This document shows, one piece after another, positions 6,689 to 14,558 of a stretch of 19,298 nt of DNA (its first letter is position 1; every line of letters starts with the position of its first letter). The DNA is from an uncultured Oscillospiraceae bacterium (GTDB lineage Bacteria > Bacillota > Clostridia > Oscillospirales > Oscillospiraceae). The translations under genes were made by a program, and so were the position numbers. A model generated the notes under the pieces. The model saw only the letters and a list, made by a program, of their open reading frames with translations, was not told the origin of the DNA and ran no database searches. The stretch is from positions 1 through 19,298 of the forward strand of contig CALWYM010000107.1 in the NCBI GenBank assembly GCA_944385775.1. Reading direction: 5' to 3'.

Positions 6689-7480
6689 ATGAAGAAGGTC
6701 TGCCTAATAACCGGCGGCTCCAGCGGTATTGGTCTTGCCGCGGCAAAGGCCATGGCGTCAAGGGGCATGACGGTCTATGAGCTTAGCCGCCGTGACAGCG
6801 TACAGGAAGGTATAACCCATATTTCAGGTGACGTCACAAAGGAAGAATCGGTTGCCTTTGCCGTAAGGGAGGTGGCGCTTCACGAGGGACGGCTTGATGT
6901 CCTTGTATGCTGCGCCGGCTTCGGAATCTCCGGCGCTGTGGAATTTACCGAGCTTTCCGACGCAAAGCGCCAGCTTGACGTTAACTTCTTCGGCGTTGTA
7001 AACACAGTAAAGCCCGCCATCTCCGTTATGAGAAAGCAGGGATTTGGAAAAATACTTCTTATAAGCTCTGTTGCCGGTCAAATTCCGATTCCGTTTCAGA
7101 CTTACTATTCCGTTTCAAAGGCCGCCGTAAACGCTTATGGCGCCGCCCTTTTAAACGAGCTTCGCCCTTTTGGCATACAGGTTTGCTCCATAATGCCAGG
7201 CGATATTAAAACAGGCTTTACCGCCGCCAGAAACAAAACCCAGCTGGGAGACGATATATACTCCGGACGAATTTCGCGGTCAGTTTCAAAAATGGAGAAG
7301 GACGAGGAAAACGGCATGAGCGCCCAAGCCGCAGGTCTTTTTATCTGCCGTATGGCGGAGAAAAAAAAGCTTCCCCCCTCCTGTTCCATAGGCTTTACCT
7401 ATAAGCTTTTTACCGCCATGAGCCGTCTTTTCCCTCAGAGCCTTATAAGCCGTGTGGTTTACAGCATGTACGGCAAGTAG
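6689..7480 (+). CDS. Short-chain dehydrogenase/reductase, possible 3-ketosphinganine reductase role
   Basis: Classical NAD(P)-dependent SDR of 263 residues. Cofactor motif TGGSSGIG (8-15), likely NADPH-leaning SRR at 33-35 after the second strand, the NAG-like motif in the form CCAG (74-77), catalytic S127 (ISSVAG) and Y140/K144 (YSVSK). A C-terminal tail of about 30 residues rich in aromatic and hydrophobic residues (FTYKLFTAMSRLF) could touch the membrane. The ATG follows the synthase stop by one base with no clear SD, so translation is probably coupled. In sphingolipid synthesis the step after the palmitoyltransferase is ketone reduction by an SDR, so the pair would make an amino alcohol. 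That pathway is inference; SDR substrates cannot be read from sequence. Confidence 0.9.
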   Translation: MKKVCLITGGSSGIGLAAAKAMASRGMTVYELSRRDSVQEGITHISGDVTKEESVAFAVREVALHEGRLDVLVCCAGFGISGAVEFTELSDAKRQLDVNFFGVVNTVKPAISVMRKQGFGKILLISSVAGQIPIPFQTYYSVSKAAVNAYGAALLNELRPFGIQVCSIMPGDIKTGFTAARNKTQLGDDIYSGRISRSVSKMEKDEENGMSAQAAGLFICRMAEKKKLPPSCSIGFTYKLFTAMSRLFPQSLISRVVYSMYGK

Positions 7481-7524
7481 GCAATGTTTTTAAAACATTT
7501 TCCAGTATCATATAACCTTTGAAA

Positions 7525-7546
7525 TATACCCGGTTCCCCGGGTATA
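7525..7546. other. Stem-loop after the dehydrogenase gene
   Basis: Perfect 9-bp stem TATACCCGG (7525-7533) with CCGGGTATA (7538-7546) and a TTCC loop, 45 bases after the SDR stop. It is followed by A, not T, residues, so a classical terminator on the plus strand is doubtful; it may stabilise the mRNA end. The next stem-loop (7593-7626) could finish termination. Confidence 0.5.
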
Positions 7547-7590
7547 AAAAGCTCACGGCGCAAAGGATAAAAACTTTTACAGAATGTATA

Positions 7591-7626
7591 AAAAATCCCC
7601 CGTATGAGAATTCATACGGGGGATTT
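7591..7626 (-). terminator. Terminator of the pyruvate oxidoreductase gene
   Basis: Perfect 15-bp stem AAATCCCCCGTATGA (7593-7607) with its complement at 7612-7626 and a four-base loop. Read on the minus strand it is followed by TTTTT (7595-7591) and comes 31 bases after the nifJ stop. It sits between convergent genes and could also stop plus-strand transcription. Confidence 0.9.
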
Positions 7627-7656
7627 CATTAGTTATGCCTTTTTCAAAAGAGCAAA

Positions 7657-10600
7657 TCAGCCGTTATACATAGCCTTGAGCTTAAGCAGATGCTCATAAC
7701 GCTCCATAGCTGCCTGCTCGTTCTTCTTAAAGAGCACGGTTGCACGATCCGGGAAGCTTCTTGTAAGAGCGGAGTAACGAGCCTCGTTCATAAGGAACTC
7801 CTGATATCCGCCTGCAGGCTCCTTGGAGTCAAGAATGAACTTCTTGCCTTCCGGAGCGTCCGGGTTGAAGCGGAACATATTCCAGTAACCGCAGTCAACA
7901 GCCTTCTTCATCTCGTTCTGGCAGTTCATCATGCCGCCCTTAATGGAGTGCATCTCGCAGGGAGCATAGCCGATAATGAGGGAAGGACCATGATATGCCT
8001 CAGCCTCAACAATAGCGTTAAGGGTCTGCTGCTTATTTGCGCCCATAGCAACCTGAGCAACATAGATGTAGCCATAGCTCATTGCGATCTCGGCAAGGCT
8101 CTTCTTCTTCATTTCCTTACCGGCAGCCGCAAACTGTGCGACCTGACCGATGTTGGAAGCCTTGGAAGCCTGTCCGCCGGTGTTGGAATAAACCTCGGTA
8201 TCGAATACGAAGATATTTACATCGTTTCCGGAAGCGAGAACGTGGTCAACGCCGCCGAATCCTATATCGTATGCCCAACCGTCGCCGCCGAAGATCCAGA
8301 TGGACTTCTTGGAGAGGTATTCCTTCTTGTCAAGTATCTCAGAAGCTACAGGGCAGCCGGCAGCGGCAGCCTTCTCAAGCTCAGGAATAAGAGCAGCGGT
8401 AGCAGTCTTGTTGGCAGCGCCGTCATCAACGGAGTCAACATAAGTCTGTGCGGCAGCCTTAAACTCAGCGGTAGCCTTCTCGTCCGCCATCATCTCCTTG
8501 ACCTTAGCAATAAGGCTTGTTCTGATAGCATTCTGACCGAGATAGAGACCAAGACCATGCTCAGCGTTATCCTCGAAGAGGGAGTTTGCCCATGCCGGTC
8601 CGTGACCGTCCTTATCGACAGTATAAGGAGAGGTTGCAGCAGGACCACCCCAGATGGAAGAGCAGCCGGTAGCGTTGGAAATATACATTCTGTCGCCGAA
8701 GAGCTGGGTAACGAGACGTGCATAGCTTGTCTCGGCGCAGCCGGCGCAGGAGCCGGAGAACTCAAGCAGAGGCTTCTTGTACTGGCTTCCAATAACGGTG
8801 TTGTCCTGAATATCAGTCTTATCGGAAACTTTAGCTACACAGTAGTTGAATACATCCTGCTGAGCGAGCTCGCCCTCCTGAGGAACCATTGTAAGAGCCT
8901 TGGTCGGGCACTGGCTGATACATACGCCGCAGCCCATGCAGTCCAGAGGAGAAATAGCCATTGTGTACTGGTAAACGCCCTTACCCTTAACCTTTGCGGG
9001 AACAAGCTTTGTTGCTGCAGGAGCAGCCTTAGCCTCTTCCTCAGTAAGAGCGAAGGGACGGATTGTAGCATGAGGACATACGAAAGCGCACTGGTTGCAC
9101 TGAGCGCACTTCTCAGCGTCCCATGTAGGAACGGAAACTGCTACGCCACGCTTCTCATATGCGGCAGCGCCAAGCTCGAACTGACCGTCAGCGTGATCGG
9201 TAAATACGGAAACAGGCAGGCTGTCGCCGTCCATCTTGTCAACAGGCTCAAGGATATTCTTGACCATCTTGACAACCTCAGGTCTGCCCTCGAGGGTATC
9301 GGTGCGCTCCTCGTCCTTGGCGTCAGCCCAGGAAGCGGGGACATCAACCTTAACAAAGGCGGTGGCGCCGGCGTCGATAGCCTTATAGTTCATATCGACA
9401 ACGTCCTGACCCTTCTTCAGGTAAGACTTTTTCGCTGCTTCCTTCATGTAGCGGATAGCATCCTCCTGGGGCAGAATTTGTGCCAGGGTGAAGAAAGCGG
9501 ACTGGAGAATTGTATTTGTTCTCTTGCCCATGCCGACCTTAATTGCAAGATCAATGGCGTTAATGAGATAGAGCTGGATGTTATTTCTTGCGATATAACG
9601 CTTTGCGTCAGCGGAAAGGTGGTGCTCAAGCTCCTCCAGATCCCACTGGCAGTTAATCATAAAGATACCGCCGGGCTTAACATCGTTAACCATCTTAAAG
9701 CCCTTTGTAACATAGGACGGATTGTGGCAGGCCACAAAGTCAGCCTTGTTTATGTAGTAGGGGCTTCTGATTGGCTTATCGCCGAAACGCAGGTGGCTGA
9801 TGGTTACGCCGCCAGTCTTCTTTGAGTCATACTGGAAGTATGCCTGGATATACTTATCAGTGTGGTCACCGATAATCTTAATGGAGTTCTTGTTTGCGCC
9901 AACGGTACCGTCGCCGCCAAGACCCCAGAACTTGCACTCGATAGTGCCCTCAGCTGCGGTGTTGGGGCAATCCTTGTCCTCAGGCAGTGAGAGGTTTGTA
10001 ACATCGTCCACAATACCGATGGTGAACTGATGCTGGGGCTTATCCTTCTTAAGCTCGGTATATACAGCGAAAGCTGAGGAAGGAGGAGTATCCTTGGAGC
10101 CCAGACCGTAACGACCGCCGATAACGGTAATGTCGTTTCTGCCGGCTGCTGCAAGAGCTGTAACAACGTCCATATAGAGCGGCTCGCCCTGAGCGCCCGG
10201 CTCCTTGGTACGGTCAAGAACAGCAATCTTCTTGCAGGTCTCAGGAATTGCAGCGATGAATCTGTCGCTGGCGAAAGGACGATAAAGACGTACCTTAATA
10301 AGACCAACCTTTTCGCCGTGAGCGTTAAGATAGTCAATAACCTCCTCGGTAACGTCGCAGAAAGAACCCATGGCAACAATAACGCGATCAGCGTCAGGTG
10401 CACCGTAGTAGTTAAAGAGCTTATAGTCAGTGCCGAGCTTGGCATTGATCTTGTCCATATACTCCTCAACTATCTCAGGAAGAGCGTTATAATACTTGTT
10501 GCTGGCCTCACGATGCTGGAAGAAAATATCACCATTCTCGTGGGAACCGCGCATTGCAGGTCTCTCAGGGTTGAGAGCGTGCTTTCTGAATGCCTCGACG

Positions 10601-11196
10601 CTGTCCATATCGCACATCTCGGCAAGGTCGGCATAATCCCAAACAGCAACCTTCTGAATTTCGTGAGAGGTACGGAAACCGTCAAAGAAGTTAATGAACG
10701 GAACACGACCCTTAATAGCTGCAAGGTGAGCTACCGGAGCCAGATCCATGATCTCCTGGACGCTGCCCTCTGCCAGCATAGCGAAACCGGTCTGGCGGCA
10801 TGCCATAACGTCGGAATGATCGCCGAAAATGTTAAGAGCATGGGAAGCTACCGCACGTGCCGATACATGGAACACACACGGAAGAAGCTCGCCGGCGATT
10901 TTGTACATATTCGGGATCATCAGAAGAAGACCCTGTGAAGCGGTGTAGGTAGTAGTAAGAGCACCTGCTGCAAGGGAACCGTGAACTGTTCCGGCAGCGC
11001 CTGCCTCAGACTGCATCTCAATTACTTTTACAGTGTTTCCGAATATGTTTTTCTGACCATTGGCTGCCCACTGGTCAACATAATCTGCCATGGGGCTGGA
11101 AGGGGTTATAGGATAAATACCCGCAACCTCGGTAAACGCATAGCTGACGTACGCGGCAGCGTTATTACCGTCCATGGACTTGAGTTTTCTCTCCAT
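7657..11196 (-). CDS. nifJ: Pyruvate:ferredoxin (flavodoxin) oxidoreductase
   Basis: Single-chain PFOR, which oxidises pyruvate with CoA to acetyl-CoA and CO2 and reduces ferredoxin, the main pyruvate step in anaerobic fermenters. 1179 residues, full length. N-terminal domain with YPITPSSP (28-35), CoA/gamma region, then a two-cluster ferredoxin domain (CAQCNQCAFVCP near 690-702 and CMGCGVCISQCP near 755). The TPP domain follows: SGSCAGCAET and TGCSSIWGG, GGDGWAYDIGFGG near 968, and NTGGQASKAS. Together these Cys residues supply three 4Fe-4S clusters. Start: ATG 11196 has AGGAG nine bases upstream; a GTG two codons earlier is only three bases from it and was rejected. Own promoter and terminator, so a single-gene unit. 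A 711-codon open frame on the opposite strand is a shadow. Confidence 0.98.
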   Translation of the reverse strand: MERKLKSMDGNNAAAYVSYAFTEVAGIYPITPSSPMADYVDQWAANGQKNIFGNTVKVIEMQSEAGAAGTVHGSLAAGALTTTYTASQGLLLMIPNMYKIAGELLPCVFHVSARAVASHALNIFGDHSDVMACRQTGFAMLAEGSVQEIMDLAPVAHLAAIKGRVPFINFFDGFRTSHEIQKVAVWDYADLAEMCDMDSVEAFRKHALNPERPAMRGSHENGDIFFQHREASNKYYNALPEIVEEYMDKINAKLGTDYKLFNYYGAPDADRVIVAMGSFCDVTEEVIDYLNAHGEKVGLIKVRLYRPFASDRFIAAIPETCKKIAVLDRTKEPGAQGEPLYMDVVTALAAAGRNDITVIGGRYGLGSKDTPPSSAFAVYTELKKDKPQHQFTIGIVDDVTNLSLPEDKDCPNTAAEGTIECKFWGLGGDGTVGANKNSIKIIGDHTDKYIQAYFQYDSKKTGGVTISHLRFGDKPIRSPYYINKADFVACHNPSYVTKGFKMVNDVKPGGIFMINCQWDLEELEHHLSADAKRYIARNNIQLYLINAIDLAIKVGMGKRTNTILQSAFFTLAQILPQEDAIRYMKEAAKKSYLKKGQDVVDMNYKAIDAGATAFVKVDVPASWADAKDEERTDTLEGRPEVVKMVKNILEPVDKMDGDSLPVSVFTDHADGQFELGAAAYEKRGVAVSVPTWDAEKCAQCNQCAFVCPHATIRPFALTEEEAKAAPAATKLVPAKVKGKGVYQYTMAISPLDCMGCGVCISQCPTKALTMVPQEGELAQQDVFNYCVAKVSDKTDIQDNTVIGSQYKKPLLEFSGSCAGCAETSYARLVTQLFGDRMYISNATGCSSIWGGPAATSPYTVDKDGHGPAWANSLFEDNAEHGLGLYLGQNAIRTSLIAKVKEMMADEKATAEFKAAAQTYVDSVDDGAANKTATAALIPELEKAAAAGCPVASEILDKKEYLSKKSIWIFGGDGWAYDIGFGGVDHVLASGNDVNIFVFDTEVYSNTGGQASKASNIGQVAQFAAAGKEMKKKSLAEIAMSYGYIYVAQVAMGANKQQTLNAIVEAEAYHGPSLIIGYAPCEMHSIKGGMMNCQNEMKKAVDCGYWNMFRFNPDAPEGKKFILDSKEPAGGYQEFLMNEARYSALTRSFPDRATVLFKKNEQAAMERYEHLLKLKAMYNG

Positions 11197-11245
11197 GTAC
11201 ACTATCTCCTTATTTATAATTTTGTGATTACATTGCGAAAACTTT

Positions 11246-11289
11246 CACTTTCGTAACGTTATTTTAGCACTTTCGACTATGTATGTAAA
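11246..11289 (-). promoter_or_regulatory. nifJ promoter with repeated CGAAAGTG
   Basis: On the minus strand: -35 TTTACA (11289-11284), 17-base spacer, -10 TAAAAT (11266-11261), start expected near 11255, about 60 bases before the ATG. CGAAAGTG occurs twice in the same direction, 22 bases apart (11275-11268 inside the spacer and 11253-11246 at the start of the transcript). That is two helical turns, as for a repressor binding one face of the DNA. The promoter is well supported; the operator is inference. Confidence 0.65.
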
Positions 11290-11359
11290 TAGTCCTTTTC
11301 CCTTTTTAATAATTAATTTTATGTTAATTTAGATAAATTTTCGTGATATGAAAGGAATG

Positions 11360-12358
11360 TTACACCGGTGAACTGATTTTGCCATTCATAAAGTCAATGA
11401 CCTTCTGGTAATTGGGGTCATCTTTTTCCATAAGCGCCGGCTGCCAGTTATTGCTGCTTCCGGTATATACGTAGCAGGGCAGCACCTCCCATGTATTTGC
11501 CGTACCGTCGTCCCTCTTTATAAATGTATATCTGAAAATTGCAGTTCTGTTTTCCGGGTATCTGTTTCCGCCGAAGCAGAAATTTCCCAGACCGTAAACT
11601 ATGGTTCCTCCGTTATATTCCTCTATAGGCTGAAGCTTGTGGGCATGACTTGCCACCACAAGGTCCGCCCCGCAGTCCACCAGCTTACGGAATACCGAGA
11701 CACGCCAGCTCTCCGGCTCCCTGAGTCCCTCGGTACCGCCATGGAGATATACAATCTGTATATCGCTGTTTTCCGCCATATCCTTTACCGACTGGCAAAG
11801 AGCTTTTTCCTGTCCCGAATACCACAGTGACTCTGACACCATCCCGATTTTTATGTCGTTTTTCTCAAGGTACACAGGCTCATTTCTCTCAAGAACGGTA
11901 AGGTCCTCAGCCTCAAGTGCCGAAACAGTATCCTTGTACCCCTGGGTGCCGTAATCCATGGCGTGGTTATTGGCAACGCTTAAAATTTCCACCCCGGAGG
12001 AGGAAAAAATCTTTGCGTTATCGGTAGGTCCCACAAACCAGAAAGCCGTACCCTCCCCCTTATCCTTTTTCGGAAGGCTTCTGTCCGACAGCACCGTCTC
12101 ACAGTTGGCTACCGTAAAGTCGTCCTCCAAAAATACGTCTGCCACTTTTTCAAAAAAATATGTAGGCGCGTAATTTTCAGCGTACCAGTTAAGACTCCCC
12201 TGGGAAGCTCCGCCCTGATTTGTGGAAATGGTACAGTCTCCCACAAAGGATATGGTCACCCTCGTGCCTACGCTTCTTTCAATAGCCTTATCAAAGCCGG
12301 GATTTGATATAATCCCCATCGCCATGGTAAGTGCCAAAAATATACCGCTTAATCTCAT
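11360..12358 (-). CDS. CapA-family (PGA_cap) metallophosphatase-like protein
   Basis: Member of the CapA/PgsA family, named from poly-gamma-glutamate capsule systems, with a calcineurin-like metallophosphatase fold. 332 residues. A hydrophobic N-terminus (IFLALTMAMGII) suggests a signal peptide or anchor, placing the domain outside the cell. Metal-site style motifs: SFVGDCT (37-43), VANCE (83-87), VANNHAMDYG (128-137), HGGTE (206-210, where HWG is more usual), ASHAHKLQP (236-244) and YGLGNF (255-260). Start at ATG 12358 with GGAG 10 bases upstream. No other capsule gene (CapB/C/E type) lies nearby, so a polyglutamate role is not supported; many such solitary proteins in Clostridia have no known substrate. 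Transcribed away from the GntR operon. Confidence 0.9.
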   Translation of the reverse strand: MRLSGIFLALTMAMGIISNPGFDKAIERSVGTRVTISFVGDCTISTNQGGASQGSLNWYAENYAPTYFFEKVADVFLEDDFTVANCETVLSDRSLPKKDKGEGTAFWFVGPTDNAKIFSSSGVEILSVANNHAMDYGTQGYKDTVSALEAEDLTVLERNEPVYLEKNDIKIGMVSESLWYSGQEKALCQSVKDMAENSDIQIVYLHGGTEGLREPESWRVSVFRKLVDCGADLVVASHAHKLQPIEEYNGGTIVYGLGNFCFGGNRYPENRTAIFRYTFIKRDDGTANTWEVLPCYVYTGSSNNWQPALMEKDDPNYQKVIDFMNGKISSPV

Positions 12359-12396
12359 AGGTTAATTTCTCCAGTTTATTATATTCTTCACAGTAT

Positions 12397-12405
12397 ATTA
12401 TAACA
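12397..12405 (-). promoter_or_regulatory. Extended -10 promoter of the CapA-family gene
   Basis: Minus-strand TGTTATAAT (12405-12397) is an extended -10 (TGN plus perfect TATAAT), 39 bases before the start codon. No good -35 is seen at 17 bases, which extended -10 promoters can do without. Confidence 0.6.
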
Positions 12406-12497
12406 TATACAGAGCTATTGTACAGAGGTATCCTTTGTTTTAGTACCGGTACCCTCCCCTCTTGCGGCAGACCTGAAAAATTTTTTTGAAAACCCCC

Positions 12498-12555
12498 TTG
12501 ACAAATTGTAAGATGTGTATTATTGTATTAATCGCATAATACAATAATACACATC
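12498..12555 (+). promoter_or_regulatory. GntR operon promoter with 19-bp perfect inverted-repeat operator
   Basis: -35 TTGACA (12498-12503), 17-base spacer, -10 TATTGT (12521-12526). Over the -10 and the transcription start lies a perfect inverted repeat: arms 12512-12530 and 12537-12555, 19 bases each, six-base centre. Each arm holds TGTATTA twice, 8 bases apart (12516-12522 and 12524-12530), so four half-sites in total, room for two dimers. The repeat ends one base before the SD of the repressor gene, so autoregulation is very likely. Confidence 0.9.
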
Positions 12556-12570
12556 GAGGTGAAAATTGAA

Positions 12571-12942
12571 ATGACATGGCACTTTTCAAGTGATGCCCCC
12601 ATATATTCTCAGCTCGTCTCCAGGTTTAAGGAGGCAATAGCCTCAAGTGAGCTGGCGCCGGGGGAACGGCTTCGCAGTGTAAGGGAGCTTGCGGTAGACG
12701 CGGGGGTAAACCCCAATACGATGCAGCGTGCTCTCAGTGAGCTTGAGCGGGAAGGGCTTATGTACAGCCAGCGCACCAGCGGCAGGTTTGTTACGGAGGA
12801 CGAGAACGTTATAGCCCAGCTTAAGCAAGCGCTTGCCCGGAATATAATCACGGAGTTTTTAAATTCCATTCTGCCTCTGGGCTACACGGTGGAGGCGGTA
12901 ATCAGTATGTTAAAGGAGAATAGTAAAAATGGCCATACTTGA
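12571..12942 (+). CDS. GntR-family repressor, YtrA type
   Basis: Small transcription factor of 123 residues: an N-terminal GntR winged helix (about 8-75, PIYSQLVSRFKEAI, GERLRSVRELAVDAGVNPNTMQRALSELE, REGLMYSQRTSGRFV) followed by only about 45 residues of helix for dimer formation. There is no ligand-binding domain, the layout of the YtrA subfamily. Start at ATG 12571, GAGGTG nine bases upstream; a GTG at 12559 lies inside that SD. It overlaps the ATPase gene by 14 bases, and the perfect dyad in front is its probable operator. YtrA regulators in Bacillus control neighbouring ABC transporters, often in response to cell-wall antibiotics. The signal here is unknown. Confidence 0.95.
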   Translation: MTWHFSSDAPIYSQLVSRFKEAIASSELAPGERLRSVRELAVDAGVNPNTMQRALSELEREGLMYSQRTSGRFVTEDENVIAQLKQALARNIITEFLNSILPLGYTVEAVISMLKENSKNGHT

Positions 12943-13624
12943 ATGTAAGTCACTTTCAAAAAATTACGGCAGGGTCACCGCCCTAAACGACCTTAATCTT
13001 TCCATTGAGCCTGGCAGGATTGTAGGGCTTCTGGGACCTAACGGCAGCGGAAAAACGACCCTTATAAAGCTGGCGAACGGGCTTCTTGTTCCGTCTTCCG
13101 GAGAAATTCTGATAGACGGGGAAAAGCCAGGCGCATATACAAAGAGCATTATTTCCTATCTGCCGGAACGGATTGCCATTCCCCTGTGGGCGAGCATACC
13201 GCAGCTTATAAGCTATTACAGCGATTTTTATAAGGATTTTGACGCCCAGGCAGCGGAAAATATGCTCAGTAACCTTAATATAGATATGAAAATGAGGGTA
13301 AAGGAAATGAGCAAGGGTACAAGGGAAAAGGTACAACTTGTGCTTGTAATGAGCCGAAAGGCAAAGCTCTATCTGCTTGACGAGCCTATCGGCGGCGTTG
13401 ACCCGGCGACGCGGGACTATATTCTCTCTACAATTATCGGAAACTACAATCCCGAGGCTTCGGTAATTATCTCAACCCACCTTATTTCCGATGTGGAAAG
13501 CGTCCTTGACGAAGTAGTATTTATAAACGGAGGTCAGCTGGTGCTGAAAAGCTCTGTCGACGACATCAGGGAAAACAACGGTAAGAGCGTTGACGCTCTG
13601 TTCAGGGAGGTATTCAAATGTTAA
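12929..13624 (+). CDS. ABC transporter ATPase, YtrB-like
   Basis: ATP-binding subunit of an ABC-2 type exporter, 231 residues. Walker A GPNGSGKT (36-43); YLPE at 77-80 where the Q-loop glutamine is expected (glutamate, as often in this subfamily); a degenerate signature MSKGTREK (127-134) in place of LSGGQ; Walker B LYLLDEPIGGVD (147-158); and the H-loop ISTHLISDVES. AGGAG lies ten bases before the ATG. The gene overlaps the repressor (14 bases) and the permease (7 bases), so the three are translated together. The glutamate in the Q-loop and weak signature suggest slow or regulatory ATP use, though this is typical for the YtrB group. Substrate unknown; possibly envelope stress or antimicrobial peptide related. 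Confidence 0.93.
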   Translation: MAILECKSLSKNYGRVTALNDLNLSIEPGRIVGLLGPNGSGKTTLIKLANGLLVPSSGEILIDGEKPGAYTKSIISYLPERIAIPLWASIPQLISYYSDFYKDFDAQAAENMLSNLNIDMKMRVKEMSKGTREKVQLVLVMSRKAKLYLLDEPIGGVDPATRDYILSTIIGNYNPEASVIISTHLISDVESVLDEVVFINGGQLVLKSSVDDIRENNGKSVDALFREVFKC

Positions 13625-14412
13625 TCAAGCTTTTAAAGCACGAACTTCGTGCCACGTCAAGGATAATGCTGCCAGTTTTTGCGGCTGTCCTGGGAATTTC
13701 GGTTTTAGCCCATTTTTCAATCCAGAGTATGGAGTCAAACCAGTCCGGCATTGTAACGATTATTTCCGGAGTAATCATTGTCCTTTTTGCGGTGGGCATT
13801 ATGTCACTTCCCATTGTGGCGGTGGTGCTGTCAATTAACCGTTTCCGCGCCAGCGTCCTGGGTGATGAGGGCTACCTTACAATGACACTACCTGTATCGG
13901 TTCATTCCGTACTGTGGTCAAAAATTCTTGTATCATCACTGTGGCTGATTTTAAGCGGCGCTGTTGTGTTCGCCTCGTGCTACATTCTGGCATTTGACTC
14001 CTCCGTTGTTCACTTTACTTTTGAATTTTTCGGTGAGAGCTTTGATCTTATGAAAAATTACCCCGGCACAACTGTTACCCTCATTGAGCTTATTGCCACC
14101 ATCTTCCTCTCCCTTTGCGCCGGGACTCTTTCCTTCTACGCAGCCCTTGCTGTGGGTCACGGCTTTCCAAGGCACAAAATGGCATATTCTGTCGTTGTCT
14201 TTTTCGCCGTAAACTCAATCTTATCCGTCATATCCGGCATAGGCATGGAGTTTTTGGACGAAGTAGACTTTACACGATTCTTTTCAAGCAGAGGTCCCAT
14301 TTACATTGCAAATATATTCCTGCTCTTTTTCATGCTCTACTTTGTCGTCACCGGAGCAATCTACTATATAATAGCGGTATATAATCTTAAGCACAGGCTT
14401 AACCTTGAGTGA
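13618..14412 (+). CDS. ABC-2 type membrane permease
   Basis: Membrane partner of the preceding ATPase, 264 residues with about six hydrophobic segments: ILPVFAAVLGISVLAHF region near 20, IVTIISGVIIVLFAVGIM, LWLILSGAVVFASCYIL, LIELIATIFLSLCAGTL, MAYSVVVFFAVNSILSVISG and a final FLLFFMLYFVVTGAIYYIIAVY. A hydrophilic loop after the second segment contains EGYLTMTLPVS, a phrase common in permeases of this family (often TLPVS/TLPVK). GGAGG is 7 bases before the ATG, which overlaps the ATPase stop. A 30-residue reading frame follows 8 bases later. Substrate cannot be read. Confidence 0.88.
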   Translation: MLIKLLKHELRATSRIMLPVFAAVLGISVLAHFSIQSMESNQSGIVTIISGVIIVLFAVGIMSLPIVAVVLSINRFRASVLGDEGYLTMTLPVSVHSVLWSKILVSSLWLILSGAVVFASCYILAFDSSVVHFTFEFFGESFDLMKNYPGTTVTLIELIATIFLSLCAGTLSFYAALAVGHGFPRHKMAYSVVVFFAVNSILSVISGIGMEFLDEVDFTRFFSSRGPIYIANIFLLFFMLYFVVTGAIYYIIAVYNLKHRLNLE

Positions 14413-14420
14413 GGTATTTT

Positions 14421-14513
14421 ATGAAAAAATTTATTAAAGGCGCCATAATCGGGCTGATTTCCATTTTAGGCTTTGAGATACTCAAGAGAAATATGAACCG
14501 GTTAGGAAAGTAA
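14421..14513 (+). CDS. 30-residue membrane microprotein of the GntR operon
   Basis: Short reading frame beginning MKKFIKGAIIGLISILGFE, 30 residues: a basic start, one hydrophobic segment (7-18) and a basic end (KRNMNRLGK). GAGG lies six bases before the ATG and overlaps the stop of the permease, and the frame ends one base before the operon's terminator stem, so it fills the space exactly. The topology is that of a small single-span peptide that might sit beside the permease. I do not recognise a family. It could be a chance frame, but the ribosome site, position and composition favour a real gene. Confidence 0.6.
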   Translation: MKKFIKGAIIGLISILGFEILKRNMNRLGK

Positions 14514-14514
14514 C

Positions 14515-14556
14515 AAAAGCGCAGCTTCCCATTTCGGAAAGCTGCGCTTTTATTTT
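14515..14556 (+). terminator. Terminator of the GntR operon
   Basis: 13-bp stem AAAAGCGCAGCTT (14515-14527) with AAGCTGCGCTTTT (14539-14551), followed by ATTTT. The A-run before it allows function on the minus strand too, where the MATE remnant ends. Confidence 0.92.
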
Positions 14557-14558
14557 CC

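Noticed and set aside
7690..9825. 711-codon open frame on the plus strand
   Set aside because: It lies wholly antisense to nifJ, whose motifs are unmistakable; the frame is open because of codon bias in the true gene. No ribosome site or family resemblance.
10318..10938. 206-codon open frame on the plus strand
   Set aside because: Antisense to the N-terminal half of nifJ, without promoter or SD.
12443..12452. GTACCGGTAC palindrome between the CapA-family gene and the GntR operon
   Set aside because: Only ten bases, no loop and no relation to either promoter; may be chance.
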